Source: Agromyces soli
GTDB lineage: Bacteria; Actinomycetota; Actinomycetes; Actinomycetales; Microbacteriaceae
Length of the DNA stretch: 64,000 nt
Assembly: GCF_022811605.1 (NCBI RefSeq)
Contig: NZ_CP094533.1
Location: 2,604,001-2,668,000 of the forward strand
Direction: 5' to 3'
The position numbers and the translations under genes are program-made. Within the stretch, counting starts at the first letter, position 1, and every line of letters starts with the position of its first letter. Under the pieces are notes generated by a model that was not told the DNA's origin, did not search any database, and worked only from the letters and a program-made list of their open reading frames with translations. Shown one piece after another: positions 34,488 to 43,616 of the stretch.

Positions 34488-35493
34488 CCGCTTCGAGGTG
34501 ATCCCGGTCGGGATCACCCGCGACGGTGCGTTCGTGCTCGAGTCGGATGACCCGGCGCGCTTCGCCCTCGACCCGGCGCAGCTGCCCGAGGTCGTCGACA
34601 ACGGCACCCGGGTGAGCTGGCCCGACAGCGCCGTCTCGCGCGAGCTGCGGGTGACGACGGTGTCCGCCGACGGCGGCTCGGAAACCCGCTCGCTCGGCGA
34701 CGTCGACGTGGTGTTCCCGATCCTGCACGGCCGCTTCGGCGAGGACGGCACGATCCAGGGCCTGCTCGAGCTGCTCGGCCTGCCCTACGTCGGCAACGGC
34801 GTTCTCGCATCGGCGGCGGGCATGGACAAGCACGCGACGAAGACGCTGCTCGAGGGCGCCGGCATCCAGGTCGCCCCGTGGGTGACGCTCACCCGCCAGG
34901 CGCTCACCGCCGATCCGGTGCTGTGGCAGCGCCGCGTGCAGGCGCTGGGTCTGCCGGTGTTCGTGAAGCCGGCCCGCGCCGGCAGCTCCGTGGGCGTCAC
35001 GAAGGTGAGCGACTGGGCGGCGTTCGACGCGGCGCTCGACGTCGCGTTCGCCGAGGACCGCAGCGTGCTCGTCGAGTCCGCCGTGGCGGGCCGCGAGATC
35101 GAGATCGCGGTGCTCGAGGGGCCGGAGCCGGGCGAGATCGGCGTCAGCGTCGCGGGCGAGGTCGTCGTGACCGGTCGCGACTTCTACGACTTCGAGGCGA
35201 AGTACCTGGATGCGCCCGGCATCGAGCTCGTCTGCCCGGCGGAGCTGGGCGACGGCGAGCTGTTCGAGCTGCAGCGCATCGCTCGGCGCGCCTTCGAGGC
35301 GCTCGGCGCCGAGGGGCTCGCCCGCGTCGACGTCTTCCTGACCGACGAGGGCTACGTCGTGAACGAGGTGAACACGATGCCCGGCTTCACGCCGATCTCG
35401 ATGTTCCCGACGTGCTGGCTGAACTCCGGGCTCAGCTACCCCGAGCTGATCACCCGCCTCATCGAGGTCGGCGCGGCCCGCGGCGCCCGCTGA
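34387..35493 (+). CDS. ddl: D-alanine--D-alanine ligase
   Basis: A 368-residue ATP-grasp ligase making D-Ala-D-Ala for peptidoglycan. Motifs are LFGGRSSEHSISCATA at the N-terminus, FPILHGRFGEDGTIQGLLELLGLPYVG, VKPARAGSSVGVTKV, and the metal-site segment VVNEVNTMPGFTPISMFP. The ATG at 34387 has GAAAGGA upstream and lies 101 nt inside the gpsA frame. It is convergent with the DUF3515 gene. A hairpin covers both stop codons. Confidence 0.95.
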   Translation: MDKLRVVLLFGGRSSEHSISCATAGGVLGAIDRDRFEVIPVGITRDGAFVLESDDPARFALDPAQLPEVVDNGTRVSWPDSAVSRELRVTTVSADGGSETRSLGDVDVVFPILHGRFGEDGTIQGLLELLGLPYVGNGVLASAAGMDKHATKTLLEGAGIQVAPWVTLTRQALTADPVLWQRRVQALGLPVFVKPARAGSSVGVTKVSDWAAFDAALDVAFAEDRSVLVESAVAGREIEIAVLEGPEPGEIGVSVAGEVVVTGRDFYDFEAKYLDAPGIELVCPAELGDGELFELQRIARRAFEALGAEGLARVDVFLTDEGYVVNEVNTMPGFTPISMFPTCWLNSGLSYPELITRLIEVGAARGAR

Positions 35494-35507
35494 GCCTTCG
35501 GCTCAGC
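35489..35507. terminator. Hairpin spanning the stop codons of ddl and the DUF3515 gene
   Basis: GCTGAGC (35489-35495) and GCTCAGC (35501-35507) enclose a CTTCG loop. The ddl stop (plus strand) lies in one arm and the DUF3515 stop (minus strand) in the other, so one compact hairpin serves both convergent units. The T-tract is poor. Confidence 0.5.
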
Positions 35508-36006
35508 CCTCGCTCGGCACCTCGCCGAGGTCGTCGACCGAGGTGCACCCGCCGTCGGCCGGGATGACGCCGACCGCGTTCGAGAGATCGGCGATGGCCG
35601 TGGTGCCGCCGACGACGTCGTTGTCGACGAGCACCTCGACCGCCGGCGTTCGGCCGTACGTCGTGAACAGGTAGCGCGGGGCGTCGGACTCGTCGATGAT
35701 CCAGTCGATGCCGTCGACGCTCACGCAGCGCTCGGTGGTCGGCCCGGGAACCGGGACCCCGCAGCGCAGCAGGACCGAGGCCGGCTCGCCCCATGCCCCG
35801 GTGCCCTGCGCGTTCGTCTCCCGCTTCGGCAGCTCGGCCACGGTGTCCGGAAGCCGAACCACGAGCGAGGCGCAGTCGGCGTCCGAGGCCTCGGGGGCGG
35901 GCTCGAACGGCACGATCGGGGTGCAGGCGGCGAGCAGCAGGGCGGCGGGGGCGATCACGGCGGCGGCGCGCAGGGCGCGGCGGAGCCGGGTGGGGCGGAG
36001 AGACAT
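35503..36006 (-). CDS. DUF3515-family lipoprotein
   Basis: A 167-residue predicted lipoprotein. The basic start MSLRPTRLRRALR precedes a hydrophobic core and the lipobox LLAAC. The mature part holds conserved Cys-containing segments: DADCASLVVRLPDTVAEL, VLLRCGVPVPGPT, WIIDESD and GGCTSVDDLG. This matches actinobacterial DUF3515, whose function is unknown and which is typically found beside ddl and thiL, as here. It is convergent with ddl and divergent from thiL, sharing a 24-bp region with it. Confidence 0.85.
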   Translation of the reverse strand: MSLRPTRLRRALRAAAVIAPAALLLAACTPIVPFEPAPEASDADCASLVVRLPDTVAELPKRETNAQGTGAWGEPASVLLRCGVPVPGPTTERCVSVDGIDWIIDESDAPRYLFTTYGRTPAVEVLVDNDVVGGTTAIADLSNAVGVIPADGGCTSVDDLGEVPSEG

Positions 36007-36030
36007 CCAGGCCAGGCTAGCGTGGGAGCC

Positions 36031-37026
36031 ATGGAAGACGCTCTGAGCGCCGCGGCCTCGATCGGACGGCTCGGCGAGGATGCGGTGCTGGCCAGGGTGC
36101 TGCCCCGACTCGCCCCGGGGGAGTCGGCCCTGCTCGGCGCGGGCGACGACGCCGCGGTGGTCGCCGCGGCCGACGGGCGCTTCGTCGTCACGACCGACCT
36201 CATGGTGCACGGGCCGGACTTCCGGCTCGCCTGGTCGACGCCGTTCGAGCTCGGCTGGAAGGCGGCGGCCACGAACCTCACCGACGTCGCCGCGATGGGG
36301 GCGCGGCCGACGGCGCTCACGGTCGCGATCGCGGCCCCGCCCGAGCTCGACGTCGCCGTGCTCGAGGGCATCGCCGACGGGCTCCGAGAGGCGCTCGCGA
36401 TCCTCGCGCCGGGTGCCGGCGTCGTGGGCGGCGACCTCTCCGTCTCGACGGTGCTGACCCTCGCGGTGACCGCTTTCGGCGACCTGGAGGGGCGTGCGCC
36501 GGTGCTGCGCTCCGGGGCCCGCGTCGGCGACGTGCTGGCGCACGCCGGAGTGAGGGGCGATGCGGCGCGCGGCCTGGCGCTGCTGTTCGACGAGGCGCGG
36601 GACGCCACGGGGGAGCCGGATGCCTCGCTCGCCGCCCTGCTGCGCCGGCGCGAGCCGGAGCTCCTCGCGGCGCAACTCGCCCCGCAGCCGCCCGTCGCCG
36701 CGGGCGTCGATGCGGCCGTCGCCGGGGCGACCGCCATGCTCGACGTGTCCGACGGGCTCGCCCGCGACGCCCGGCGCATCGCGGTCGCGAGCGGGGTCGG
36801 CCTCGACTTCGACGGCGGCGCGCTCGGACCGGATCCGCGGCTCGCCCTCGCGGGCGCGGAGGATCATGGACTGCTCGCGACCTTCCCCGCGGGCGCAGTG
36901 CTGCCCGCACCCTTCGAAGCGATCGGGCGGGTCGTCGACGCCCCGGGCCGGCTCTCGCTCGACGGCGAGCCGGTCGAAGCGCTCGGCTGGGACCCCTACT
37001 CGGGATGGGACGGGCGTTCGGGCTGA
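36031..37026 (+). CDS. thiL: Thiamine-monophosphate kinase
   Basis: A 331-residue AIR-synthase-fold kinase that phosphorylates thiamine monophosphate to thiamine diphosphate. Metal and nucleotide motifs are LLGAGDDAAVV, VTTDLMVHGPDF, WKAAATNLTDVAAMGARP, GVVGGDLS and AMLDVSDGLARDARRIA. The TAGCGT hexamer lies 7 nt before the ATG at 36031 and there is no properly spaced ribosome-binding site, so a leaderless start is likely; a GTG three codons earlier is possible. Its 3' end overlaps the convergent rsmD gene by 31 bp. Confidence 0.9.
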   Translation: MEDALSAAASIGRLGEDAVLARVLPRLAPGESALLGAGDDAAVVAAADGRFVVTTDLMVHGPDFRLAWSTPFELGWKAAATNLTDVAAMGARPTALTVAIAAPPELDVAVLEGIADGLREALAILAPGAGVVGGDLSVSTVLTLAVTAFGDLEGRAPVLRSGARVGDVLAHAGVRGDAARGLALLFDEARDATGEPDASLAALLRRREPELLAAQLAPQPPVAAGVDAAVAGATAMLDVSDGLARDARRIAVASGVGLDFDGGALGPDPRLALAGAEDHGLLATFPAGAVLPAPFEAIGRVVDAPGRLSLDGEPVEALGWDPYSGWDGRSG

Positions 37027-37598
37027 TCCGGGACCTCGGCCCACCACAGGGTCGTCTCGCCGTAGTCGCGGCGGCGCTCGAGCTCGATGCCGGCGGGCCA
37101 GGACGGCTCGGCGGAACGGGCGCTCCGCTCCACGACGACCAGCGCGCCGTCGGCGAGCGCCGGAGCGAGCGCGGCGAGCTCTCGGGCGAGCTCGGGCTCG
37201 CCGAGCTCGTACGGCGGATCGATGAAGACGAGGTCCCAGGGGCCGGGGGCCGCGCCGGGCTCGAGGAACGCGGCGACGCTGCGCTGGGCGACCCGGATGG
37301 TCGGCGCGGCGCCGCGAGGCGCCGCGCGGCGCACGGCGTCGGCGTTCCTGCGGCAGATGTCCGCGGCGGGCTTGGCGCGCTCGACGAGCACGACCTCGGC
37401 CGCGCCGCGGCTCGCGGCCTCGAGCCCGAGGGCGCCGGAGCCGGCATAGAGGTCGAGCACTCGCGCGCCCGCGATGGCGTCCCGCGCCTCGAGCGCGGAG
37501 AAGATCGCCTCGCGCACGCGATCGCTCGTCGGCCGGGTGCCCGTGCGGGGGACGGCGAGGGTCTGGGAGCCGGCGAACCCGGCGATGATGCGCGTCAT
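36996..37598 (-). CDS. rsmD: 16S rRNA (guanine(966)-N(2))-methyltransferase
   Basis: A 200-residue SAM-dependent methyltransferase. The N-terminal MTRIIAGFAGSQTLAVP and RPTSDRVREAIFSAL are characteristic of RsmD. The SAM motif is VLDLYAGSGALGLEAASRGA, and the catalytic DPPY motif is LVFIDPPYELG. It methylates G966 of 16S rRNA in assembling small subunits. It is convergent with thiL, overlapping it by 31 bp, an unusually tight arrangement. Confidence 0.93.
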   Translation of the reverse strand: MTRIIAGFAGSQTLAVPRTGTRPTSDRVREAIFSALEARDAIAGARVLDLYAGSGALGLEAASRGAAEVVLVERAKPAADICRRNADAVRRAAPRGAAPTIRVAQRSVAAFLEPGAAPGPWDLVFIDPPYELGEPELARELAALAPALADGALVVVERSARSAEPSWPAGIELERRRDYGETTLWWAEVPDQPERPSHPE

Positions 37599-37691
37599 GC
37601 TCCACGCAGCTTAGCGGCGGACCGTCTGTCCGAGCGGTCATCCGCCGTCAAGGGGTCGCCCGTTCGGGGGTGGCGCTGCCATGATGGGAAC

Positions 37692-38492
37692 GTGGACGAT
37701 TCGACCGAACTTTCAGCCAGTTCGTCCCATCGGGGCACGGAACAGCGCGAGATCGACCGGCTGTGGGACTTCGCCGATCCGGTGGCGAGCGAGCAGCGCT
37801 TCCGCGCGGCATCCGCCGATCCGGAGCGCACCGCCCATAAGCGCGCGGTCATGGCCGCGCAGCTCGCGCGCGCCGTGGGCCTCCAGGGGCGCACCGAGGA
37901 GGCGCTCGCGGTGCTCGACGGCGTGGCCGCCGCGGCGCCGGGATCGGAGTCCGGGCCCGAGGCCGCCGAGCTGCGCGCCCGGGTCGCGCTCGAGCGCGGA
38001 CGCCTGCACGCGGCCGCCGGACGGCCGGAGGATGCGCTGCCGGAGCTGACCCTCGCCGTCCGCGAGGCTGCCGCCGCCGGCGCCGCGTTCCTGGTGCTCG
38101 ACGGCCTGCACATGCTCGCGCTGACCGACGGCGGTCACGAGGAGGAGTGGGCGGCCGAGGGCTTCGACGTGCTCGCCGGCTCCCGCGACCCGCGCGTGCT
38201 GCGCTGGGGCATCGCGCTGCACAACAACCTCGGCTGGACGAAGCACGACGCGGACGACGCCGTCGCCGCGCTGCACCATTTCACGCTCGCCGCCGAGGCC
38301 GCCGAGCAGTACGGCAGCGCCGAGCAGCTCAGGGTCGCGCGCTGGTCGATGGCACGGGCGCTGCGCACGCTCGGCCGGACCGAGGAGGCCCTGGCCATCC
38401 AGCGCGCGCTCGACGCCGAGCGCGCCGACGACCCGTTCGTGACGGCCGAGATCGAGGCGTTGACGGGGGCACGGCCTACGATCGAGGCATGA
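37692..38492 (+). CDS. Hypothetical protein with TPR-like repeats
   Basis: A 266-residue alanine-rich, mostly helical cytosolic protein. Repeated helix pairs, such as QLARAVGLQGRTEEALAVLDGVAAA, GRLHAAAGRPEDALPELTLAV and ARALRTLGRTEEALAIQRAL, suggest a tetratricopeptide-like scaffold. The ALHNNLGWTKHDADDAVAALHHF segment is one more. No catalytic motif is seen. A CATGAT hexamer lies exactly 6 nt before the GTG, suggesting a leaderless start. It overlaps recG as ATGA. I do not recognise a specific function. Confidence 0.75.
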   Translation: MDDSTELSASSSHRGTEQREIDRLWDFADPVASEQRFRAASADPERTAHKRAVMAAQLARAVGLQGRTEEALAVLDGVAAAAPGSESGPEAAELRARVALERGRLHAAAGRPEDALPELTLAVREAAAAGAAFLVLDGLHMLALTDGGHEEEWAAEGFDVLAGSRDPRVLRWGIALHNNLGWTKHDADDAVAALHHFTLAAEAAEQYGSAEQLRVARWSMARALRTLGRTEEALAIQRALDAERADDPFVTAEIEALTGARPTIEA

Positions 38493-40690
38493 CCGTCGCA
38501 GCAGCCGAGCCGAGCGTGGAGCCCGGCTCCTTCGCCCTGGAATCGAAGCTCGCGACGGCGCTCGGCTCGCGCACGGCGCAGGCGATCGAGCGCGCGTTCG
38601 GCTACCGCACCGTCGGCGAGTTCCTCTCGCACTACCCGCGGCGCTACGCGATGCGCGGCGAGCTGACGGCGCTCGACTCGCTGCCGCTCGACGAGAACGT
38701 GACGATCGTGGCCGAGGTCCTCGAGGTGCGCGAGCGGCCCATGCGGCAGCGGCGCGGCTCCATCGTCGAGGCGAAGATCTCCGACGGCAACGGCGTGCTC
38801 GTCCTCACCTTCTTCAACCAGTCCTGGCGGCAGAACGAGCTGCAGCCCGGGCGGCGGGGAATCTTCGCGGGCAAGGTCGGCTCCTACAAGGGCGCCAGGC
38901 AGCTCGCGCATCCCGACTACGAGCTCTTCGACGACGAGACCCCCCGCACGGTCGACGAGGCCGAGGCGGTGCGCTGGGCGCAGGCGCCGATCCCGATCTA
39001 CCCGGCGACCTCGACGATCGCCAGCTGGCAGCTCGCGAAGTCGATGGCGCTCGTGCTCGACGGGCTCGGCCGGGTCGACGACCCGCTGCCCGCCGAGGTG
39101 CGCGAGGCCCGCGGCCTCGAGGGGCACCGCCGGGCGCTGGAGCTGATCCATCGGCCCTCGACCGAGGGCGACTGGAAGGGGGCGCGGCGCACGCTGCGCT
39201 TCACCGAGGCCTTCGTGCTGCAGACCGCGCTCCTGCAGCGGCGTGCGGCGCTCCGTTCGCACGCGGCGATCGAGCGCCGGCCGACGCCCGGTGGCCTGCT
39301 CGAGCGCTTCGACGCGGCGCTCGGTTTCGAGCTCACCGACGATCAGCACGAGGTCGGCCGCGAGATCGCCGAGGACCTCGCGAGCGCCGCGCCGATGAAC
39401 CGCCTCGTCCAGGGCGAGGTCGGCTCGGGCAAGACCCTCGTCGCGCTGCGGGCGATGCTCGCGGTGGCCGACTCCGGCGGGCAGGCGGCGCTGCTCGCGC
39501 CCACCGAGGTGCTCGCCGCCCAGCACGTGCGCTCCATCGCCAAGGTCCTCGGCCCCGAGCTCTCGGCCGAGCTCATCCCGACGCTCGTCACCGGCCAGCT
39601 GCCCGCGGCCGAACGGCGCAAGGCGCTGCTCCGGGTCGCCGCGGGGCAGGCCCGCATCGTCGTCGGCACCCACGCGCTCATGGGCGACCGGGTGACGTTC
39701 GCCGACCTCGGGCTCGTCGTCGTCGACGAGCAGCACCGCTTCGGCGTCGAGCAGCGCGAGGCCCTGCGGCTGAAGGGGCGCACCGCGCCGCACGTGCTCG
39801 TGCTCACGGCGACGCCGATCCCGCGCACGGTCGCCATGACGGTGTTCGGCGACCTCGACGTCTCCACCATCCGGCAGCTCCCCGCCGGCCGCGCGGGCAT
39901 CACCTCGCAGGTGGTGCCGCTCGCCATCCGTCCGGCCTGGCGATCGCGCATCTGGGAGCGGCTCGCCGAGGAGCTCGCCCTGGGCAGGCAGGCGTTCGTC
40001 GTCTGCCCGGCGATCGATCAGAAGCAGGCGGAGGACGACGGCGAGCCGGTCGAGCCGGCCGAGGCGGATGCCGGGCCGGCGGCCACCGTGATCGCGACGC
40101 TGGCCGAGCTCCGCGAGCATCCGCAGCTCGGCTCGGCCCGCATCGAGGCGCTGCACGGTCGCATGGCCGCCGACGAGAAGGACCGAGTCATGCGCGCGTT
40201 CGCCGCGGGCGAGATCGACGTGCTCGTCGCCACCACGGTCATCGAGGTGGGCGTCGACGTGCCGAACGCGAGCGCCATGGTCGTCGTCGACGCCGACCGT
40301 TTCGGCGTCTCGCAGCTCCACCAGTTGCGCGGCCGGGTCGGCCGTGGCGGAGTGCCGGGGCTGTGCCTGCTGGTGACCCGGGCGACGCCCGGCTCGGTGG
40401 CGCTGCAGCGCGTCGAGGCGGTCGCCGCGACGCTCGACGGCTTCGAGCTCGCGCAGGTCGACCTGGAGCTCCGCCAGGAGGGCGACGTGCTCGGCGCCCG
40501 CCAGTCGGGCGGCCGCTCCTCGCTGAAGCTGCTGCGGGTGGTGCGCGACGCCGAGCTCATCGGCGAGGCGCGCGGCCACGCCGCCGCGGTCCTCGAGGCA
40601 GACCCCGGCCTCGACGGCCACGCGGCGCTCGCGGAGGCCGTGCGCCGGCGCCTCGACGACGAGGCCAGCGAGTTCCTGAGCAAGAGCTGA
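38489..40690 (+). CDS. recG: ATP-dependent DNA helicase RecG
   Basis: A 733-residue branch-migration helicase for stalled forks and Holliday junctions. The N-terminal wedge/OB segment includes SHYPRRYAMRGEL and ISDGNGVLVLTFFNQSW. Helicase motif I is GEVGSGKT, Ia LLAPTEVLAAQH, II DEQH in VVDEQHRFGVEQR, and III TATPIPRT. Motifs V and VI fall at VATTVIEVGVDVPNA and QLRGRVGRG. The ATG at 38489 overlaps the preceding stop and has TACGAT exactly 6 nt before it, so both coupled and leaderless translation are possible. Confidence 0.96.
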   Translation: MTVAAAEPSVEPGSFALESKLATALGSRTAQAIERAFGYRTVGEFLSHYPRRYAMRGELTALDSLPLDENVTIVAEVLEVRERPMRQRRGSIVEAKISDGNGVLVLTFFNQSWRQNELQPGRRGIFAGKVGSYKGARQLAHPDYELFDDETPRTVDEAEAVRWAQAPIPIYPATSTIASWQLAKSMALVLDGLGRVDDPLPAEVREARGLEGHRRALELIHRPSTEGDWKGARRTLRFTEAFVLQTALLQRRAALRSHAAIERRPTPGGLLERFDAALGFELTDDQHEVGREIAEDLASAAPMNRLVQGEVGSGKTLVALRAMLAVADSGGQAALLAPTEVLAAQHVRSIAKVLGPELSAELIPTLVTGQLPAAERRKALLRVAAGQARIVVGTHALMGDRVTFADLGLVVVDEQHRFGVEQREALRLKGRTAPHVLVLTATPIPRTVAMTVFGDLDVSTIRQLPAGRAGITSQVVPLAIRPAWRSRIWERLAEELALGRQAFVVCPAIDQKQAEDDGEPVEPAEADAGPAATVIATLAELREHPQLGSARIEALHGRMAADEKDRVMRAFAAGEIDVLVATTVIEVGVDVPNASAMVVVDADRFGVSQLHQLRGRVGRGGVPGLCLLVTRATPGSVALQRVEAVAATLDGFELAQVDLELRQEGDVLGARQSGGRSSLKLLRVVRDAELIGEARGHAAAVLEADPGLDGHAALAEAVRRRLDDEASEFLSKS

Positions 40691-40732
40691 GGCGGCCGAG
40701 CCCGCGGCTGCGCCGGGCACTACGCTGGAGTC

Positions 40733-41224
40733 ATGCAGCGGATCGCCGTCGTTCCCGGCTCGTTCGACCCCGTCACCCTCGGACACCTCGATGTCATCGG
40801 GCGTGCCGCCGGCCTCTACGACCAGCTCCACGTCGTCGTGGTGCACAACCCCGACAAGAGCGCCCTCCTGCCGATCGCCCAGCGGGTCGCGCTGATCGAG
40901 CAGTCCATCTCGGACGCGGGCATCCAGGGCGACATCGTCGTGGCGAGCTGGAGCATGGGCCTGCTCGTCGACTACTGCACCGACGTCGGGGCGAGCGTGC
41001 TCGTGAAGGGCATCCGCTCCCAGCTCGACGTGGCCTACGAGACGCCCATGGCGATCGTGAACCGCCACCTGGCCGGCGTCGAGACGGTGTTCCTCCTGCC
41101 CGACCCGGCGAACGCGCACGTCTCGAGCTCGCTGGTGCGTCAGGTCGCCTCCCTCGGCGGCGACGTCGGCCCCTACGTCCCGGCCTCCGTCGCCGAGTAC
41201 CTCGCGGGGGCGATGACCCCGTGA
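40733..41224 (+). CDS. coaD: Phosphopantetheine adenylyltransferase
   Basis: A 163-residue nucleotidyltransferase that makes dephospho-CoA from 4'-phosphopantetheine and ATP. Motifs are [15 protein letters not shown] (TxGH), [25 protein letters not shown], and [16 protein letters not shown] (the ISSxxxR-type loop). The TACGCT -10 box (40721-40726) is 6 nt before the ATG with no ribosome-binding site, so the message is probably leaderless. The stop overlaps the following moxR start as GTGA. Confidence 0.96.
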   Translation: MQRIAVVPGSFDPVTLGHLDVIGRAAGLYDQLHVVVVHNPDKSALLPIAQRVALIEQSISDAGIQGDIVVASWSMGLLVDYCTDVGASVLVKGIRSQLDVAYETPMAIVNRHLAGVETVFLLPDPANAHVSSSLVRQVASLGGDVGPYVPASVAEYLAGAMTP

Positions 41225-42237
41225 GCGAGGCGGGCGCAGCGACCATGACGGGGATGCCGGAACCGGGCATCGACGAGGTCGGCGCCCGCGCCGCGGCCAT
41301 CGTCGCCAACGTCGAGACCGTCATCAGCGGCAAACGTGAAGCGGTCGTCTCGGCGCTCACCGTGCTGCTCGCGGAGGGGCACCTGCTGATCGAGGACGTG
41401 CCCGGCGTCGGCAAGACGATGCTGGCACGTTCGCTCGCGCGCTCCGTGGACCTCACGGTGAGCCGCATCCAGTTCACCCCCGATCTGCTGCCGAGCGACG
41501 TCACCGGCGTCTCGGTGTTCGACCAGTCCACGCGGAGCTTCACCTTCAAGCCCGGGCCGGTGTTCGCGAACCTCGTCATCGGTGACGAGATCAACCGGGC
41601 CAGCCCGAAGACCCAGTCCGCACTGCTCGAGTGCATGGAGGAGCGGCAGGTCACCGCCGACGGCGTCACGCACCGACTCGGCCGCCCCTTCGTCGTCGTC
41701 GCCACGCAGAACCCGGTCGAGATGGAGGGCACGTATCCGTTGCCCGAGGCGCAGCGCGACCGCTTCATGGCGCGCATCTCGATGGGCTATCCGGCGCAGG
41801 CCGACGAGCTCGCGATGCTCTCCACGCGCGAGACGGCGAGTCCCATCGAACTCGTCGACCCCGTCGTCGGGCTCGACGAGCTGCAGGGCATGATCCGCAC
41901 CGTGTCGCGGGTGTTCACCTCCGCCCCCGTCAAGGAGTACGCCGTCGAGCTCGCCCGGGCGACGCGCGAGGACCGGCAGCTGCGGCTCGGGGCGAGCCCG
42001 CGGGCGACGCTGCAGCTCGTGCGCGCCGCGAAGGCGCACGCGGCGATGCACGGCCGCGATTTCGTGCTGCCCGACGACATCGACGCCCTGGCCGTGCCCG
42101 TGCTCGCGCACCGACTCGTCCCGACGAGCCGTGCGCTCGGCTCGCACGACCACGACAGCGGGCCGCTCATCGACACCATCGTGCGCCGGATCGTCGCAGA
42201 CACGCCGGTGCCGATCGGCAGCGCGCGAAGGGACTAG
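41221..42237 (+). CDS. MoxR-family AAA+ ATPase (copy 2)
   Basis: A 338-residue AAA+ ATPase. Walker A is VPGVGKT, Walker B with flank is [24 protein letters not shown], and sensor 1 is [23 protein letters not shown]. It begins a second MoxR-DUF58-transglutaminase set, likely involved in maturation of an extracytoplasmic or membrane complex (family knowledge is sparse). The GTG at 41221 overlaps the coaD stop; an ATG eight codons later is an alternative. Compared with copy 1, the N-terminus is longer and the C-terminus differs most ([19 protein letters not shown]). Confidence 0.94.
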   Translation: MSEAGAATMTGMPEPGIDEVGARAAAIVANVETVISGKREAVVSALTVLLAEGHLLIEDVPGVGKTMLARSLARSVDLTVSRIQFTPDLLPSDVTGVSVFDQSTRSFTFKPGPVFANLVIGDEINRASPKTQSALLECMEERQVTADGVTHRLGRPFVVVATQNPVEMEGTYPLPEAQRDRFMARISMGYPAQADELAMLSTRETASPIELVDPVVGLDELQGMIRTVSRVFTSAPVKEYAVELARATREDRQLRLGASPRATLQLVRAAKAHAAMHGRDFVLPDDIDALAVPVLAHRLVPTSRALGSHDHDSGPLIDTIVRRIVADTPVPIGSARRD

Positions 42238-42239
42238 CC

Positions 42240-43616
42240 GTGCCGGCATCCACCCGCCGTCAGCCGCGCACCGTTCCGCGGCTGACGCGACGCGGGGCCG
42301 CGCTCGTCGTCATCGGGGTGGTGCTCGCCGCGGTGAGCCTCTGGTTCGACCTCCGCGACGTGCTGCTGCTCGCGTTCGTCGCGATCGCGATGCCGGTCGT
42401 CGGGCTCGGCTACGCGGCACTGCGGATGCCGAGGCTCGGCGTGACCCGGGCTTTCGCGCCCGCCACGGTCGCGGCCGGCGGCTCGACCAGGGTGCGGCTC
42501 ACCGTGCAGAACCGGTCGCGGCGGCCCTTCGACGGAGCCAGATGGCGCGACGAGGCGCCCTCGCCGCTCCTCGTCCCCGCCGAGGAGGTGCTCCCCGGCG
42601 TCGGCCCGTGGGAGCGGGCGCTGCCGAGCGGCGACGACACCGTGCGACTCGACTACCTGCTGCGCACTCCGCGCCGGGGCGCGTACCCGATCGGGCCGCT
42701 CCAGCTCTCGCTCGGCGACCCGTTCGGGCTCGCCGTCATGCGCCGGGCGGTCGGCGGCGAGCGTGAACTGCTCGTCACGCCCCGGGTGACGGCCATCGAC
42801 GGCGCGCTCGCGCGCACTGCCGCGGTCGACGGGACCCGGCACAGCCTGCAGCGTCGCATGCAGCCGAACTCCGACGAGCTGATCGCGCGCGAGTACCGCT
42901 ACGGCGACCCGCTGCGGCGGGTGAACTGGGCCGCGACCGCCCGCCGGGGCGAGCTGATGGTCCGCGAGGAGGAGCAGCGCGGCGATCCCGAGGCGCGGCT
43001 CTTCCTCGACACCGTGCCGAGCCGCCGAGGCGACGAGGCCCATCGCGGCGACGCCCCGGACTTCGAGTTCGAGCTCGCCGTCGAAGCGGCCGCCTCGCTC
43101 GGCGTGCATCTCCTCGAGCGCGGCTACCGAGTCCGCCTGCAGCCGCTCGAAGAGGGCGCGCCCGGACGCGGCGAGTACCGCGAGCCGGGCGGCGGTGCGT
43201 CCCTGCTGCTCGACGACCTCGCCCGGTTGCCGACGCCGGGCACCTGGCGTCGCCGCGATCGCAACGACGACCGGGGCCGGCGCGAGGACGGCAGCAGCCC
43301 CGGCCGGCTGACGGCGGCGCGGGAACGGCGGGCGCCGATGCCGGGCTTCGCGGTGCTGGTGCGCCCGTCCGACGAGCGCCTCGCCGAGCTCGCGGCGCTC
43401 CGGGCGGCCTTCGCCCCGGCGGTCGCCGTCGTGCTGCCGACCGTCGCCGAACGCTGGATCGAGACGCTCGAACATGCGGACTGGCGCATCGTCCGCATCC
43501 GGCGCGCCGCCGACCTGACGACGGCGTTCGGGGCTCGTCCGATGACCACCGGCGCCGCCGCGGCCCGCGAGACGGGCTGGGCCGAGTTCCTGGCGGGTGA
43601 ACGCGATGCGCCGTGA
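42240..43616 (+). CDS. DUF58 membrane protein (copy 2)
   Basis: A 458-residue protein. Two adjacent membrane helices near the N-terminus (AALVVIGVVLAAVSLWF and VLLLAFVAIAMPVVGLGY) precede a beta-rich region, and the DUF58 signature is YRYGDPLRRVNWAATARRGELMVREEE. A disordered charged insert (WRRRDRNDDRGRREDGSS) lies before the C-terminal alpha/beta part. The GTG at 42240 follows the MoxR gene by 2 nt. It overlaps the transglutaminase gene by 11 nt. Copy 1 at 24766 has the same two-helix plan. Confidence 0.9.
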   Translation: MPASTRRQPRTVPRLTRRGAALVVIGVVLAAVSLWFDLRDVLLLAFVAIAMPVVGLGYAALRMPRLGVTRAFAPATVAAGGSTRVRLTVQNRSRRPFDGARWRDEAPSPLLVPAEEVLPGVGPWERALPSGDDTVRLDYLLRTPRRGAYPIGPLQLSLGDPFGLAVMRRAVGGERELLVTPRVTAIDGALARTAAVDGTRHSLQRRMQPNSDELIAREYRYGDPLRRVNWAATARRGELMVREEEQRGDPEARLFLDTVPSRRGDEAHRGDAPDFEFELAVEAAASLGVHLLERGYRVRLQPLEEGAPGRGEYREPGGGASLLLDDLARLPTPGTWRRRDRNDDRGRREDGSSPGRLTAARERRAPMPGFAVLVRPSDERLAELAALRAAFAPAVAVVLPTVAERWIETLEHADWRIVRIRRAADLTTAFGARPMTTGAAAARETGWAEFLAGERDAP

